Source: [Clostridium] methylpentosum DSM 5476 (GTDB lineage: Bacteria > Bacillota > Clostridia > Oscillospirales > Ruminococcaceae). From it: DNA of 56,393 bases. Under the pieces are notes generated by a model that saw only the letters and a program-made list of their open reading frames with translations, was not told the origin of the DNA and made no database searches. Position 1 is the first letter of the stretch. Each line of letters starts with the position of its first letter. The DNA is taken from the NCBI GenBank assembly GCA_000158655.1, contig EQ973338.1, positions 352,816-409,208 on the forward strand. Direction: 5' to 3'. Of the stretch, positions 1 through 7,386 are shown one piece after another. The position numbers were made by a program, and so were the translations under genes.

Positions 1-12
1 ATACAAATAACA

Positions 13-36
13 GCGCCGCCCCAACCGGGACGGCGC
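13..36 (-). terminator. Rho-independent terminator of the small membrane gene
   Basis: A GC-rich hairpin has a GCGCCG/CGGCGC outer stem, one mismatch, a CCC/GGG inner stem and a 4-base loop. On the minus strand a T-rich stretch follows it. It starts just after the stop codon of the gene at 43-276. Confidence 0.7.
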
Positions 37-42
37 ATTTGA

Positions 43-276
43 TTATAATATGTGCAAATAACTGGAAACAAGAATTAACAAAACTTCGAACACAGCCAAC
101 GCAAGAAACATCAGGGCTGTATTGCGGTAAATCTTGTTGTAGTCATATTTTTTACCGGTGATCTCCTCATCGCGTTTTACTTGTTTGGAGATACACCATG
201 CAGGGCGCTTGAACCAGACATAGGCTGCAGCTCCCAAGCACAGGACAAGAATAATGAGTTCTATTATCAGTCTCAT
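43..276 (-). CDS. Small two-helix membrane protein (77 aa)
   Basis: The predicted product has a hydrophobic N-terminal helix (residues about 3-20), a basic cytoplasmic-type linker (about 22-48, with KRPAW and KKYDYNKIYR) and a second helix (about 51-75). The shape resembles small DUF3784-type membrane proteins of Firmicutes, but the family's usual glycine-rich motif is not clear, so this is a loose resemblance only. An AGAGGTG ribosome binding site lies a few bases before the ATG. A promoter at 324-351 and a terminator at 13-36 frame it as a one-gene transcript. No function can be assigned. Confidence 0.65.
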   Translation of the reverse strand: MRLIIELIILVLCLGAAAYVWFKRPAWCISKQVKRDEEITGKKYDYNKIYRNTALMFLALAVFEVLLILVSSYLHIL

Positions 277-591
277 ACATTACACCTCTTGTATTTCGGC
301 CGCATAGCCGGAACGTTTCTTTTATTATACTATAAACTGATAAGAAAGCAAAGGCCATTTTACAAATTAATCGAAAAAGCTGTTTTCTGCACGAGACTTT
401 CAACTGTTATTTGGGTGTTTGTTGAAAAATATAGAGGGGTCTTTGTCCAAAAGTTGAAACTTTTCTAAACTTGTATGTTGGGATAGCTCTGCTCTGTACA
501 GCCAATCAAACGATTGGGCCTAAACTACATTTTCCCCCTTCGGAGTGGAATTTGTATGCTGATCCCCAGGAATCAGCGAACGGTACACCTA
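277..591. other. Intergenic stretch without a recognisable gene
   Basis: Apart from the promoter at 324-351 nothing coding is recognisable. Reading frames here are short and lack ribosome binding sites. The stretch leads into the dispersed repeat that begins near 592. Confidence 0.5.
324..351 (-). promoter_or_regulatory. Sigma-A type promoter of the 43-276 gene
   Basis: On the minus strand TTGCTT and TATAAT are separated by 16 bases, about 50 bases upstream of the small membrane gene. Confidence 0.55.
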
Positions 592-812
592 AATCAAAAT
601 CACCTGTGAACGGGTGGCCTGCTCAGATCTAAAAAGGGTCAAACACCGGTTTCGTTCCTAGAGGTATTGATATAGAAAGACATCACATGCACGGCAACTG
701 GTAAATAGGTCGCATTCGCCTGCTATGTGAACTGATATAGATTTCTATTTTTCCCACTTTTGCTCAGACTTTTTTCTCCATTCTGAGTAGAACCGGGGTT
801 TTCCTGTTAAAA
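592..812 (+). repeat. Dispersed ~200-bp repeat, copy A
   Basis: It starts with AATCAAAAT followed by an imperfect CACC...GGGTGG hairpin. It carries the internal block GGCAACTGGTAAATAGGTCG and the later block GAACTGATATAGATT, and ends in a truncated version of the GC-rich terminal hairpin. The order of blocks matches copies at 12345, 12586 and 18118; alignment to the 12586 copy is good across about 50 bases in the middle. There is no coding potential. It is probably a non-autonomous element or a structured RNA gene; see the finding on this family. Confidence 0.55.
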
Positions 813-829
813 AGTGTACATTATTCAAA

Positions 830-857
830 ACAGGAAGGCTCGAAGCAGCCTTCCTGT
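830..857 (-). terminator. Terminator downstream of superoxide dismutase
   Basis: An 11-bp perfect stem (ACAGGAAGGCT paired with its complement) has a 6-base loop and lies directly after the sod stop codon on the minus strand. Confidence 0.75.
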
Positions 858-863
858 CCGTTG

Positions 864-1523
864 TTAAACCATTTGAAATTCAAACAGTTCCCAATACTTC
901 TTTTTTTCACAGTTCTGATACCGTTTGTTTACCTGATCCCAGTTGACCACGCGGAACCAGTCGTCAATGTAATCTGCTCGGAGATTATAGTGTTTGAGGT
1001 AGTAGGCGTGCTCCCATACGTCGAGGTTGAGGATGGGACAGAGGTTGCTGCAGAGCGGTGTGTCCTGATTGGCGGTGGTGACGATCTTTAAGCCGCCCAT
1101 TCGGTCGCTCACGAGCCAGGCGTAACCTGAGCCAAAAACACTCAGTGCGGCCTCTTTCATCTGCTTTTGAAACGCCTCGACGTTGCCAAACGAGCGGTTA
1201 ATCTGCTGTAGCAGCCCTCCAGACGGGGCCTGAGGGCCAGGGCGCATCCCTTCAAAGTAAAAGATGTGATTGTAGACTCCGCCTGCGTTGTTGTGGATCG
1301 CAGTCTGAACCTCGGATGGAAGTCCGTAGACGTTGCAGATCAGCTGCTCAAGGGGAAGCGTCTGCAGGGTGGGTTCATTTTGAAGCGCTTTGTTGAGATT
1401 GTCCACATAGGTCTGCAAATGTCTGTCGTGATGCAGATGCATTGTTTTTTCGTCTATGAACGGTTCAAGCGCATTGTACGCATAGGGAAGCGGTGGATTT
1501 TGAAATGGGTAATGGTCTGTCAA
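864..1523 (-). CDS. sodA: Superoxide dismutase, Fe/Mn family
   Basis: This 219-aa protein detoxifies superoxide in the cytoplasm using one Fe or Mn ion. The metal-ligand regions of the family are present: MHLHHDRH near residues 28-35 (first His), GGVYNH near 80-86 (second His) and DVWEHAYYL near 168-176 (third Asp and His). The length is normal. The GGHxNH motif is changed to GGVYNH, but the liganding His is kept. Translation probably starts at a TTG preceded by GGAGGG at six bases. It is a single-gene transcript closed by the hairpin at 830-857. Metal preference cannot be decided by eye. In an anaerobe this is an oxygen-defence gene. Confidence 0.92.
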   Translation of the reverse strand: MTDHYPFQNPPLPYAYNALEPFIDEKTMHLHHDRHLQTYVDNLNKALQNEPTLQTLPLEQLICNVYGLPSEVQTAIHNNAGGVYNHIFYFEGMRPGPQAPSGGLLQQINRSFGNVEAFQKQMKEAALSVFGSGYAWLVSDRMGGLKIVTTANQDTPLCSNLCPILNLDVWEHAYYLKHYNLRADYIDDWFRVVNWDQVNKRYQNCEKKKYWELFEFQMV

Positions 1524-1769
1524 ACAGATCCCTCCTTTTTCTTTATCCTATGCGAGTCTGCTGAATTTTGGGCATCCGGCGTGGAGCAGAAAAGGGGTAT
1601 GAGAGTCACTGTCCACCGCTTCAGACGGACTGCTGTGTAAATCCAAACGGGCTATGTGGGAAACGTCCCTTCTGCCCCGACATCTATACCGCACACTGAA
1701 AAATGCAGTTTCCGAGTCCCGCCTGCGGACACTGCAAATGCACCAGACTGTCCCACAGCAGTTTCGGGT
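1524..1769. other. Non-coding or decayed stretch beside the cassette array
   Basis: No intact gene is visible. Short minus-strand frames (for example 1548-1823) lack ribosome binding sites and match nothing I know. It borders the most decayed cassette of the array at 1770-2220. Confidence 0.4.
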
Positions 1770-1842
1770 CACTTTCATCCTTCCCCATACTGAGCGAAAC
1801 GATGAATGGTTTACAGTCAGCAAGAGGTTTTATGATAAATCG
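1770..1842 (-). repeat. Cassette 3' module, copy r7
   Basis: The plus-strand core GGTTTACAGTCAGCAAGAGG (from about 1808) matches the module found after every cassette gene of the array. It follows the gene relic at 1835-2100. Confidence 0.6.
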
Positions 1843-2100
1843 CCCGTTCCCACATCCTGACTTTTGTGATGACGTTTTAGGGTCGATCTTCCATGTACTT
1901 CAAAAGTTCATCTTTTCTGTATGGATATCTGACTCGCAGATCCTGCTTGAGCGATGGTCATCCTGGGTTTGGTACCAGGAGACGGGGAAACACAGCTAAA
2001 GAAGCAATACAGGATGCCATTTTATTCAAATTGCACTTCGCCTCTAATACGCACACAATGATGGGTTGAAAACAATTTTGCACATAGTGATAGGAGACAT
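1835..2100 (-). pseudogene. Decayed C-terminus of a DUF4417-fusion type cassette gene
   Basis: Read on the minus strand near 1840-1910, this stretch encodes DELLKYMEDRP, a stop, then NVITKVRMWERAI. This lines up with the C-terminus DEVLEYMVGSDRLRD-VITQVTVLDRTI of the intact gene at 7650-9005. The original stop codon is mutated so the frame runs on. Upstream only scattered resemblance remains and several stops interrupt. The relic is still flanked by a cassette leader (about 2107-2190) and a 3' module (1770-1842), so it is a sixth, nearly erased array member. Confidence 0.6.
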
Positions 2101-2106
2101 AAAAAA

Positions 2107-2190
2107 GGAGCAATTCCTTCTATATACAGGTTAGAAATCGTAAAATATTACACGTTTGCGCGCAGAAAAATAGAATGTATTATAAATAAA
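2107..2190 (-). repeat. Cassette leader, copy e (degenerate)
   Basis: The segment reads CCTTCTATATACAGG, then a worn palindrome at 2147-2165. It matches the leader in front of the intact DUF4417-fusion gene (CCTTCTATATGCAGG and a perfect palindrome). The gene it served is now the relic at 1835-2100. Confidence 0.55.
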
Positions 2191-2191
2191 A

Positions 2192-2242
2192 AGGTGAGTT
2201 CTATCAATCGTTTACAGGCAGTCAGAAGCTACATTTTCAGGA
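2192..2242 (-). repeat. Cassette 3' module, copy r6 (partial)
   Basis: It contains TATCAATCGTTTACAGGCAG and then diverges. It sits directly downstream of the HEPN-type gene, as the full modules do behind other cassette genes, which places that gene inside the array. Confidence 0.5.
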
Positions 2243-2833
2243 TTATTTGAGATTCTCTAATTTAGTATCTGCAATAACCGCTTGCAGATTTTTTTGAAGG
2301 ATTGAGAGTTTATTTAGTTCGCTGCCTATTTCTTTGACTGCATCATCAATCTCAATATAAGGGAGTATTTCATCAGAAGCGAAGGCACAAATATCTTTTA
2401 TACCGCCTATTACTGCTTTTAGTATAGCTCCAAAATTATCGCATAAGGTAAAATGGACAATTCTATTCCTATACTTTTGTAACTGTTGCGAGGAAGTAAA
2501 ATACGTTGAGGTATCTATCCCACATAAATTATGCAATCGTTCAATTCCACGGACAAAGCTGACGCTCACAAAATTACCAGTATCGAGATTATGTTGTTTT
2601 GCCTTATTGATATCATCAAATAGAAATGCCCAGTGTTCCTGCAATAATCTGAATTTGATGAGCAATTCCATACATGAAGATAGGTTGATTATGGCTTGCT
2701 TAATGGAATAGGCATGATGTATATTTTCATCATGTAGCAAATCTAAATAGGATTCTAATTCATTATTGGCTATGGATAAGGCATCGTCAATATTATTTAG
2801 CAAAGGGATGTCGAACTCTTCGTCCATATTCAC
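2243..2833 (-). CDS. HEPN-motif protein (196 aa), possible RNase-type toxin
   Basis: This is a mostly helical acidic protein. Residues about 125-135 read KYRNRIVHF, which contains the R-x4-H signature (RNRIVH) of HEPN domains. In many HEPN proteins that motif forms the RNase active site of toxin-antitoxin, abortive-infection and CRISPR systems. The rest is not recognised. The gene is AT-rich compared with the housekeeping genes of this window. It lies inside the cassette array and is followed by a partial 3' module. No nucleotidyltransferase (MNT) antitoxin partner is next to it. It may be an inactive HEPN scaffold, so function is inferred from one motif and location. Confidence 0.6.
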   Translation of the reverse strand: MNMDEEFDIPLLNNIDDALSIANNELESYLDLLHDENIHHAYSIKQAIINLSSCMELLIKFRLLQEHWAFLFDDINKAKQHNLDTGNFVSVSFVRGIERLHNLCGIDTSTYFTSSQQLQKYRNRIVHFTLCDNFGAILKAVIGGIKDICAFASDEILPYIEIDDAVKEIGSELNKLSILQKNLQAVIADTKLENLK

Positions 2834-2992
2834 GCATCCTTTCGATTCATAGCAGCATATTTAATCATGATTCCAGTATAAATTGCTGATTTCTACTAGC
2901 TTGCTTTTTCTAGGACAATGATAAAATCAGTGTTTATCAGACCAACCCCGCATAAAAACAAAAGACCGCCGACTTTGTCCACAGTCTTTTCA

Positions 2993-3072
2993 ATGGTTTG
3001 AGTGTAATTATAGGACTTAACGAAAGTTAGTCATATCAATAGTTTGCAGGCTATCAGCGAGAGGTCTATCCT
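2993..3072 (-). repeat. Cassette 3' module, copy r1
   Basis: The segment GGTTTGAGTGTAATTATAGG at one end and a worn CAGCGAGAGG block at the other match the other modules. It begins immediately behind the stop codon of the barstar chimera. Confidence 0.65.
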
Positions 3073-3661
3073 AAAGTGAACGAGAAATAACAGCCACTTG
3101 TGTAATCACGTCACGCAGGCGATCGCTTTCTACCATATATTCTAGGACGGCATCTGATGTGCTACATATTTTTTCACAGCTTCCATCTGTGTGGGCGATA
3201 CAATATCCAATATCAGAAAAACATACACCGTATGCAATACCGTTCCAAATAAAGACCGGTTCGCCGCCACGAAGGATGCACTCTTTGAATTCGGATATCG
3301 TTTTAAATCGGTTATCTTCTTCTGTATTAAAACCGTATTTCATAATCATATCTCCAAATGCTTTAAACTCGGGAGCCCCATCGGGGTATTCATCAGGCCA
3401 ATAATTGATGTGTGGCTTTTCGAAGTTTGGAATTCCATATCTTGGAGTTTCCCAATTAATCTTAGTGGTCATGCGGATTAGAGTGATATTTGGGATTAGG
3501 TGAAGTGGTATGGTGTCTTTCGGCGACAGCTTTTCCATCTTCTCCAATTTTGGTTTCAACTTTAGTACCGTGTTTCGGCCATATTGATCGGGCAGCCGAA
3601 AAACTGTTTTGAAATATTCGTGGAGATCCCATGGGGACTTAATCCCCGTGAAGTCCAACAC
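3071..3661 (-). pseudogene. Barstar N-terminus spliced to a toxin-like tail (chimera)
   Basis: From a GTG start the first ~30 residues read LDFTGIKSPWDLHEYF followed by RLPDQYGRN, the N-terminal signature of barstar, the barnase inhibitor. Near 3570 the barstar sequence stops abruptly. The DNA then matches the centre of the 7650-9005 gene (GTKVETKIGEDGKAVAERHH and HSNPHDH), but in another frame. A one-base change near 3464 brings the matching part back into this frame, so the ORF ends with KINWETPRYGIPNF through RLRDVITQV. About 35 residues in between are therefore nonsense. It is a recombination product and unlikely to inhibit barnase. The GTG overlaps the barnase stop by one base. Confidence 0.7.
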
Positions 3662-3846
3662 TATACTTTTCGTCTGACACCCTCCGTTCCAATTTCAAAA
3701 AATGTAGTGTAGTGGTCATAGGTAACAAATAAAAGACCGTCATTTGAGTAGAGCAAGCGACAATCATAACACGTCCCTGGTGTAACGATTGCCCGCCAAA
3801 TCTTCCATAGTCTGCTTTCATAAGTAATGCGCAATGTCTTTCCAAG
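3661..3846 (-). pseudogene. C-terminal remnant of a barnase-type ribonuclease
   Basis: The minus-strand frame reads CRLLYSNDGLLFV and TYDHYTTFFEI before its stop. This matches the end of barnase (RILYSSDWLIYKTTDHYQTFTKI), including the catalytic histidine in the DHY motif. About 60 residues remain. The N-terminal two thirds, with the catalytic Glu region, are missing because the frame begins directly at the repeat module at 3849. The TAG stop overlaps the GTG of the barstar frame, the arrangement expected for a coupled toxin-immunity pair. No start codon is available, so it should not be expressed on its own. Confidence 0.62.
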
Positions 3847-3848
3847 CA

Positions 3849-3940
3849 GGTGATGGTCCGAGTGTCATGAAAGGATCTGATGAAACCCAGAAAATTAATG
3901 GCTTGTAAACAGCAAGCGAGAGGTTTTATCTTAAATCGTA
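3849..3940 (-). repeat. Cassette 3' module, copy r2
   Basis: The blocks GATGGTCCGAGTGTCATG and AGCGAGAGGTTTTATC match the other modules. It directly follows the stop of the amber-interrupted gene (3931-5292) and abuts the barnase remnant, so it is a likely recombination joint. Confidence 0.65.
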
Positions 3941-5292
3941 CGGTCAAGCACCGTAACTTGTGTGATCACATCCCGAAGACGGTCTGGACCGACCATGAAT
4001 TGGAGAGCGGCATCAGAATTTTCGAATATATGGCTTTCATTTGGAATAGCGGAACAGGTGATCCGAATAGAACCATTTTCTGACCAAATACCATACTCCT
4101 GTCCTTGCCATTCTATGACAACTTCTGCACCATAACGCATACTGGCTTTGAACTCGCTAATGGTTTTAAAGCGATATGCTTCCGGATCATATGGAATGAT
4201 ATTTGTATCCAAAAAGTACACCTCTTTCCTATACTGTTTCAAATCCGGAGCACCCTCCGGGTAGTTGATTGCCGCTCCTTTTTGAGGGTGCTCGTCGGGG
4301 TTATTCCAGGTGACCGGATGGTCATGAGGATTAGAATGTCCACTTCCAGGCGCATGGCCAGTTTCGTGACGAATGATGATCGCTTTTCCGTTTGCGTTGT
4401 ATTTTACAGTGACCCAATATCCGCCTTTTCGCAGTTGAAGATAATATCGCTGAACAGTATTGGGCGGCCCAATAAAAATCTTATCCTGTGGTTTATTTGG
4501 ATTCGGTCTCCATTTTCCACCATAGGCGCTGCCGCCACCTTTACCGATCAGGTACGGCTCCATTATATCACAAGGTTTGGGGTAAGCACCACCAATTTTG
4601 AAAGCTTCCAAGTCTTCTTTCTAAAAGCTCCGCTCATAGCTCATGTACTTCCAGGAACTGCGCTCATAATCCACGTATATAATGTTGCCTTGCATTTCGG
4701 GAAAAGGCATGTTGTAACAGATAATTTTCTCCGGCTCAATACGCCGCAGCATTTCATTGTAGCCAGCCATGAACCATTCTTTTTGATCTTGCCGGTTATC
4801 ATGCGCAGAAGCCATATAAGTGGAAACGGCCACAACGCTTCCTTTTTCAATGCCATCAAAGCAAAAATCAAAGGAGGATTCATCGCCCCAGTTTACCGTG
4901 GGAATGACACGGATCCCTTTGGATGCCCAGTAGGCGCCGCACCAACGGTTGCGGAACACGTTGTAAAGCTGCATAACCGGGGCCATTTCCAAATACATGC
5001 TGAAATCAGGGGAAAGTACCGCCCGGTAGCGAGACAGCTTTTCAATATCGCTGGCAGGATTCTTCCATACCCGCTCAAAGCGGTAGTCATATAGGAAGAA
5101 ATGCACCATGCGGTCAAGATGGTTCTGATCCTCCAGATGGGTTTTGTCAAATCCGATGAGCAGAAGATCGTCAAAGTCACCGGGCTTTTCCTGAAATTTT
5201 GGAATTATGGGGATTTGTAGTTTTCCTTTGCCGGGAAACTGATTGCGGAGCAGGGATTGACTGGTACGGTAATTGTAATTTTCTTCGGTCAT
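3931..5292 (-). pseudogene. DUF4417-fusion protein, copy 2, interrupted by an in-frame TAG
   Basis: The first 223 codons encode a DUF4417-type domain nearly identical to the intact copy at 7650-9005 (HFFLYDYRFERVW, RNRWCGAYWASKGIRVIPT, ICYNMPFPEMQGNI). At 4621-4623 a TAG stands where the intact copy has a Gln codon: YERSF-stop-KEDLEAF against YERNFQNDDLDSF. Beyond it the frame stays open to DRLRDVITQVTVLDRTI and a normal stop. The centre (after GGGSAYGG) differs strongly from copy 1 but keeps HSNPHDH. The ATG at 5292 follows a GGAGGTT ribosome binding site. One nonsense change explains the break; without readthrough only the DUF4417 half is made. Confidence 0.75.
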
Positions 5293-5400
5293 ATGGAACC
5301 TCCAGGAACAAATCCTTTTATATGCAGGCCCCAAATCACAAAAAGTTGCACATTTCCGTGCAATAAAAATTATAACTATTCGGAAATGAGAAATATAAAC
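5293..5400 (-). repeat. Cassette leader, copy d
   Basis: It contains TATATGCAGGCCCCAAATC as in the leader of the intact copy, and the palindrome TTGCAC-ATTTCC-GTGCAA at 5345-5364 (6-bp core, outer pairs lost). It precedes the amber-interrupted DUF4417 gene. Confidence 0.65.
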
Positions 5401-5406
5401 AAAAAA

Positions 5407-5433
5407 TCGGTGAGTCCCATAAGGACTCACCGA
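5407..5433 (-). terminator. Copy of the tRNA-Pro terminator inside the array
   Basis: An 11-bp stem, TCGGTGAGTCC with its complement, has loop CATAA and is followed on the minus strand by TTTTTT. The stem and T-run are identical to the terminator behind tRNA-Pro at 9131-9157. It ends the transcript of the small gene at 5514-5822. Confidence 0.75.
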
Positions 5434-5516
5434 TGGTCGGAGTGTCATTATAGGATCTGGAAAAACGTAAGTCTATCAATGGTTTTAGCGCAGCAAGCAA
5501 GAGGTTTATCCTATCA
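5432..5516 (-). repeat. Cassette 3' module, copy r3, with tRNA 3'-end-like tail
   Basis: It directly follows the stop codon at 5514. Its distal end, GATGGTCGGAGTG on the plus strand, is one base different from the 3' end of tRNA-Pro (GATGGTCTGAGTG) and continues into the same terminator. Confidence 0.65.
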
Positions 5517-5822
5517 GATCATATAATCAGAAAGATTATCCGGATTTTCGGCAAATGACTTTGCCGTATCCATTCCCTTTTCAAATCGTGCCTTGATCTG
5601 TTCGTTGACGATGGCATGAAGGATCGGCACCACTTTCATATCTTCTTCCTTGATGCTGATTTCGGCTATATCATCTTTTTCACCGCACTGGGGGAAATTT
5701 ACCAGCCAGTATCCATTTGAGCATTCCGGGTAACAAATCCACCCGTACATACCTTTATGAACGCCCTCACGCGCATATCGTTCTTTCCCTACGATAACTT
5801 GAACATTATCCATTTCCTGCAT
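5514..5822 (-). CDS. Small SH3-like (DUF4926-like) protein, copy 2; possible immunity protein
   Basis: This 102-aa protein has YAREGVHKGMYGWICYP, GYWLVNFPQCGEKDDIAE and an EEDMKVV segment. The pattern 'V-x-V-x3-Y-x2-G-V-x2-G-x2-G-x-I ... Y-x-V-x-F' resembles DUF4926, small SH3-like barrels often found next to toxins. It is about 60% identical to the 92-aa product at 6553-6831. An 8-residue insertion-like segment near the C-terminus distinguishes it. I take the ATG at 5822 as the start because GGAGGT lies 9 bases upstream; an earlier ATG at 5837 overlaps that site. The frame is intact although its upstream partner (5824-6377) is broken, as expected if it protects against a toxin. Confidence 0.6.
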   Translation of the reverse strand: MQEMDNVQVIVGKERYAREGVHKGMYGWICYPECSNGYWLVNFPQCGEKDDIAEISIKEEDMKVVPILHAIVNEQIKARFEKGMDTAKSFAENPDNLSDYMI

Positions 5823-5823
5823 T

Positions 5824-6377
5824 TTATTTACCTCCATTAGGCGTAGTCAATCTTAATCTCCCATTTGGTTCTGCCATTCAACCTGTAACAAAAGAAATGG
5901 TTCCACCCATGTCTTTTCTGGGAAGGGTTATTCTAATACTGATACGCTGACCGTTTTTGTCTAATTTTCCAAGTATGTAGTCCCCTGAAATATATTTTTT
6001 ACGCGCTTGTTGTTCGAACTCTGATTGCAACCATCGAGCATCATCGACGGTATAGCCCCATTCCTTGAAAAGTCTTTTTTCCCATGAGGATGAAGTTCGG
6101 CAGTATTAAACAAATAGGGGTCAAATTTACTGTAATCGCTGTGTGCTGCTGCATTGGCCAAAACAGCAGCATGGTTAATCGGGTCTAAGGTGCAGTGGCA
6201 GTAGGGATGGTGCGGGCAGGGCGGGGCATTGCCCTCCAGGAACCAGCAGCCATCCAGTTTCAGGCATTCCTCTCAGTGGGTCTTGCCCTCCGCATGATGC
6301 GTCCATTGGACCCAGCTTGGCTGCCCTGCTGATTTCTGTGGCAGGAGAGCCTCGCTGTATCGTTTGTAGTATATCAT
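5824..6377 (-). pseudogene. DUF6883-like cassette gene, copy 2, multiply broken
   Basis: Read across breaks it encodes MIYYKRYSEALLPQ, WVQWTHHAEGKTH, a Cys/His-rich part (CPHHPYCHC), VLANAAAHSDYSKFDPYLF and a C-terminal EWGYTVDDARWLQ ... TISFVTG ... LTTPNGGK. The latter resembles DUF6883, seen in polymorphic toxins. Three lesions are visible: TGA for Cys after EGKTH, a one-base loss in an A-run before LFKEWGY, and TGA for Trp in FVTGW. A 13-base deletion also removed the ribosome binding site present in the sister copy. It ends one base before the ATG of the small gene at 5514-5822. The Cys/His part recalls phage head-morphogenesis proteins, a weak similarity. Confidence 0.65.
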
Positions 6378-6470
6378 ATTAAAAATAATGCTTTTACATA
6401 TAGGCTGCAAAAGGAAGAAAGTTGTACATTTCTGTACAACTTTCAAAATGAATTTAGAAATTATTAAAAA
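6378..6470 (-). repeat. Cassette leader, copy c, with compensating palindrome changes
   Basis: It contains ATAATGCTTTTACATATAGG, shared with the leader of copy 1, and the perfect palindrome GTTGTACA-TTTC-TGTACAAC at 6421-6440. Compared with the GTTGCACG/CGTGCAAC form elsewhere, two positions changed on both arms, keeping full pairing. Confidence 0.7.
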
Positions 6471-6473
6471 TGG

Positions 6474-6552
6474 GTGAGTGTAATTATAGGACTTCAAGAA
6501 AGTCAGTCATATCAACGGTTTGCTGGCCGTCAGCAAGAGGCTTTTATCCTAA
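6474..6552 (-). repeat. Cassette 3' module, copy r4
   Basis: GAGTGTAATTATAGGACTTC at one end and GTCAGCAAGAGGCTTTTATC at the other match the other modules. It follows the stop codon of the 6553-6831 gene and runs straight into leader copy c without a terminator copy. Confidence 0.65.
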
Positions 6553-6831
6553 TCAAATACGATAATCAGAAAGATCATCCGGCTTTTTTTCAAATTGCAC
6601 CTTGATCCGCTCGTTCACGCGTGCATCAAGGATTTTCACCACTTTCATATCTTCTGCCCTGACAGGAATTGTAGCAATATCATTCTTTTCACCGCACTGG
6701 GGAAAATTGACCAACCAATATCCGTTGATGTTTTCTGGTTCGGTGATCCACCCTTGCATGCCTTTATGAACACCATCTCTTGTGTACTTTTCTTTTTCGA
6801 CAATAACTTCTACATTGTCCATATATGTCAT
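6553..6831 (-). CDS. Small SH3-like (DUF4926-like) protein, copy 1; possible immunity protein
   Basis: This 92-aa protein has YTRDGVHKGMQGWITEP, GYWLVNFPQCGEKNDIAT and EDMKVVKIL. It is a close relative of the product at 5514-5822 and shows the same weak DUF4926-like pattern. It is intact, with GGGGGT upstream of its ATG, and starts one base after the stop of the frameshifted DUF6883-like gene at 6833-7386, so it was the second gene of a coupled pair. Immunity is inferred from this position, its small size and its survival; I see no direct evidence. Confidence 0.6.
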   Translation of the reverse strand: MTYMDNVEVIVEKEKYTRDGVHKGMQGWITEPENINGYWLVNFPQCGEKNDIATIPVRAEDMKVVKILDARVNERIKVQFEKKPDDLSDYRI

Positions 6832-6832
6832 A

Positions 6833-7386
6833 TTATTTACCCCCGTATGGCGTATTCAGTTTTATCTGTCCGTTGGGTTTTACCATCCAACCTGTGACAA
6901 AAGAAACATCGCCAAAGCCATCTTTCTTTGGAATAGTTACTCTGATATTGATTCTTTGTCCAAACATATTTAGCTTTCCAAGTTCATATTGCCCAGAGAG
7001 ATATCTTTCCCTCGCTTGCCATTCTATCTCTGCTTGCAGCCATCTTGCATCGTCGACAGTATATCCCCATCCCTGAAAAGTTTTTCTTTATTGTGTGTTT
7101 GCAGGCCGGTTGTGTTAAATAAATAGGGATCAAATTTACCATAATCACTATACGCTGTCGCATTCGCCAAAACAAAAGAGTAGTCAAGAGGCTCTAACGT
7201 ACAGTGACAAAAGGGGTGATGCGGACAAGGCGGCGCAGTGTTCTCTGAAAAGCAACAACCATCCAGCATCAAGCATTCTTCACAGTGGGTTTTGCCTTCA
7301 GAGTGATGCGTCCATTTGACCCAGTTCGGCGGCTTTGCTGTTTTCTGCGGCAACAGAGCTCCGCTGTATCGTTTGTAGTATATCAT
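6833..7386 (-). pseudogene. DUF6883-like cassette gene, copy 1, one frameshift
   Basis: The N-terminal frame reads MIYYKRYSGALLPQ, WVKWTHHSEGKTHCEECLML, a Cys/His cluster (CPHHPFCHC) and AYSDYGKFDPYLFNT. Near 7080 one base is missing, and the sequence continues in another frame as GWGYTVDDARWLQAE ... DVSFVTGWMVKPNGQIKLN and a normal stop. The second half resembles DUF6883, a C-terminal domain of polymorphic toxins. The break is at a different base from those of copy 2, so the two were damaged independently. A GGGAGG ribosome binding site precedes the ATG at 7386. Repaired length would be about 184 aa. Confidence 0.65.

Noticed and set aside
1548-1823. Minus-strand 91-codon frame between sod and the array
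   Set aside because: No ribosome binding site, no family resemblance, and it overlaps the cassette 3' module.
3639-3947. Minus-strand 102-codon frame over the barnase remnant
   Set aside because: Another frame of the same strand carries the barnase motif and its overlap with barstar; this frame crosses the repeat module and has no motif.
4621-4623. Pyrrolysine or other recoding of the TAG codon
   Set aside because: The sister gene has Gln here, one base away, and no recoding signal or pylTSBCD gene is visible; a simple nonsense change is the better reading.
7070-7090. Programmed -1 frameshifting in the DUF6883-like genes
   Set aside because: At first both copies seemed shifted at the same place, but alignment shows the indels lie at different bases and no slippery heptamer in the right frame is present; copy 2 also has stop codons.
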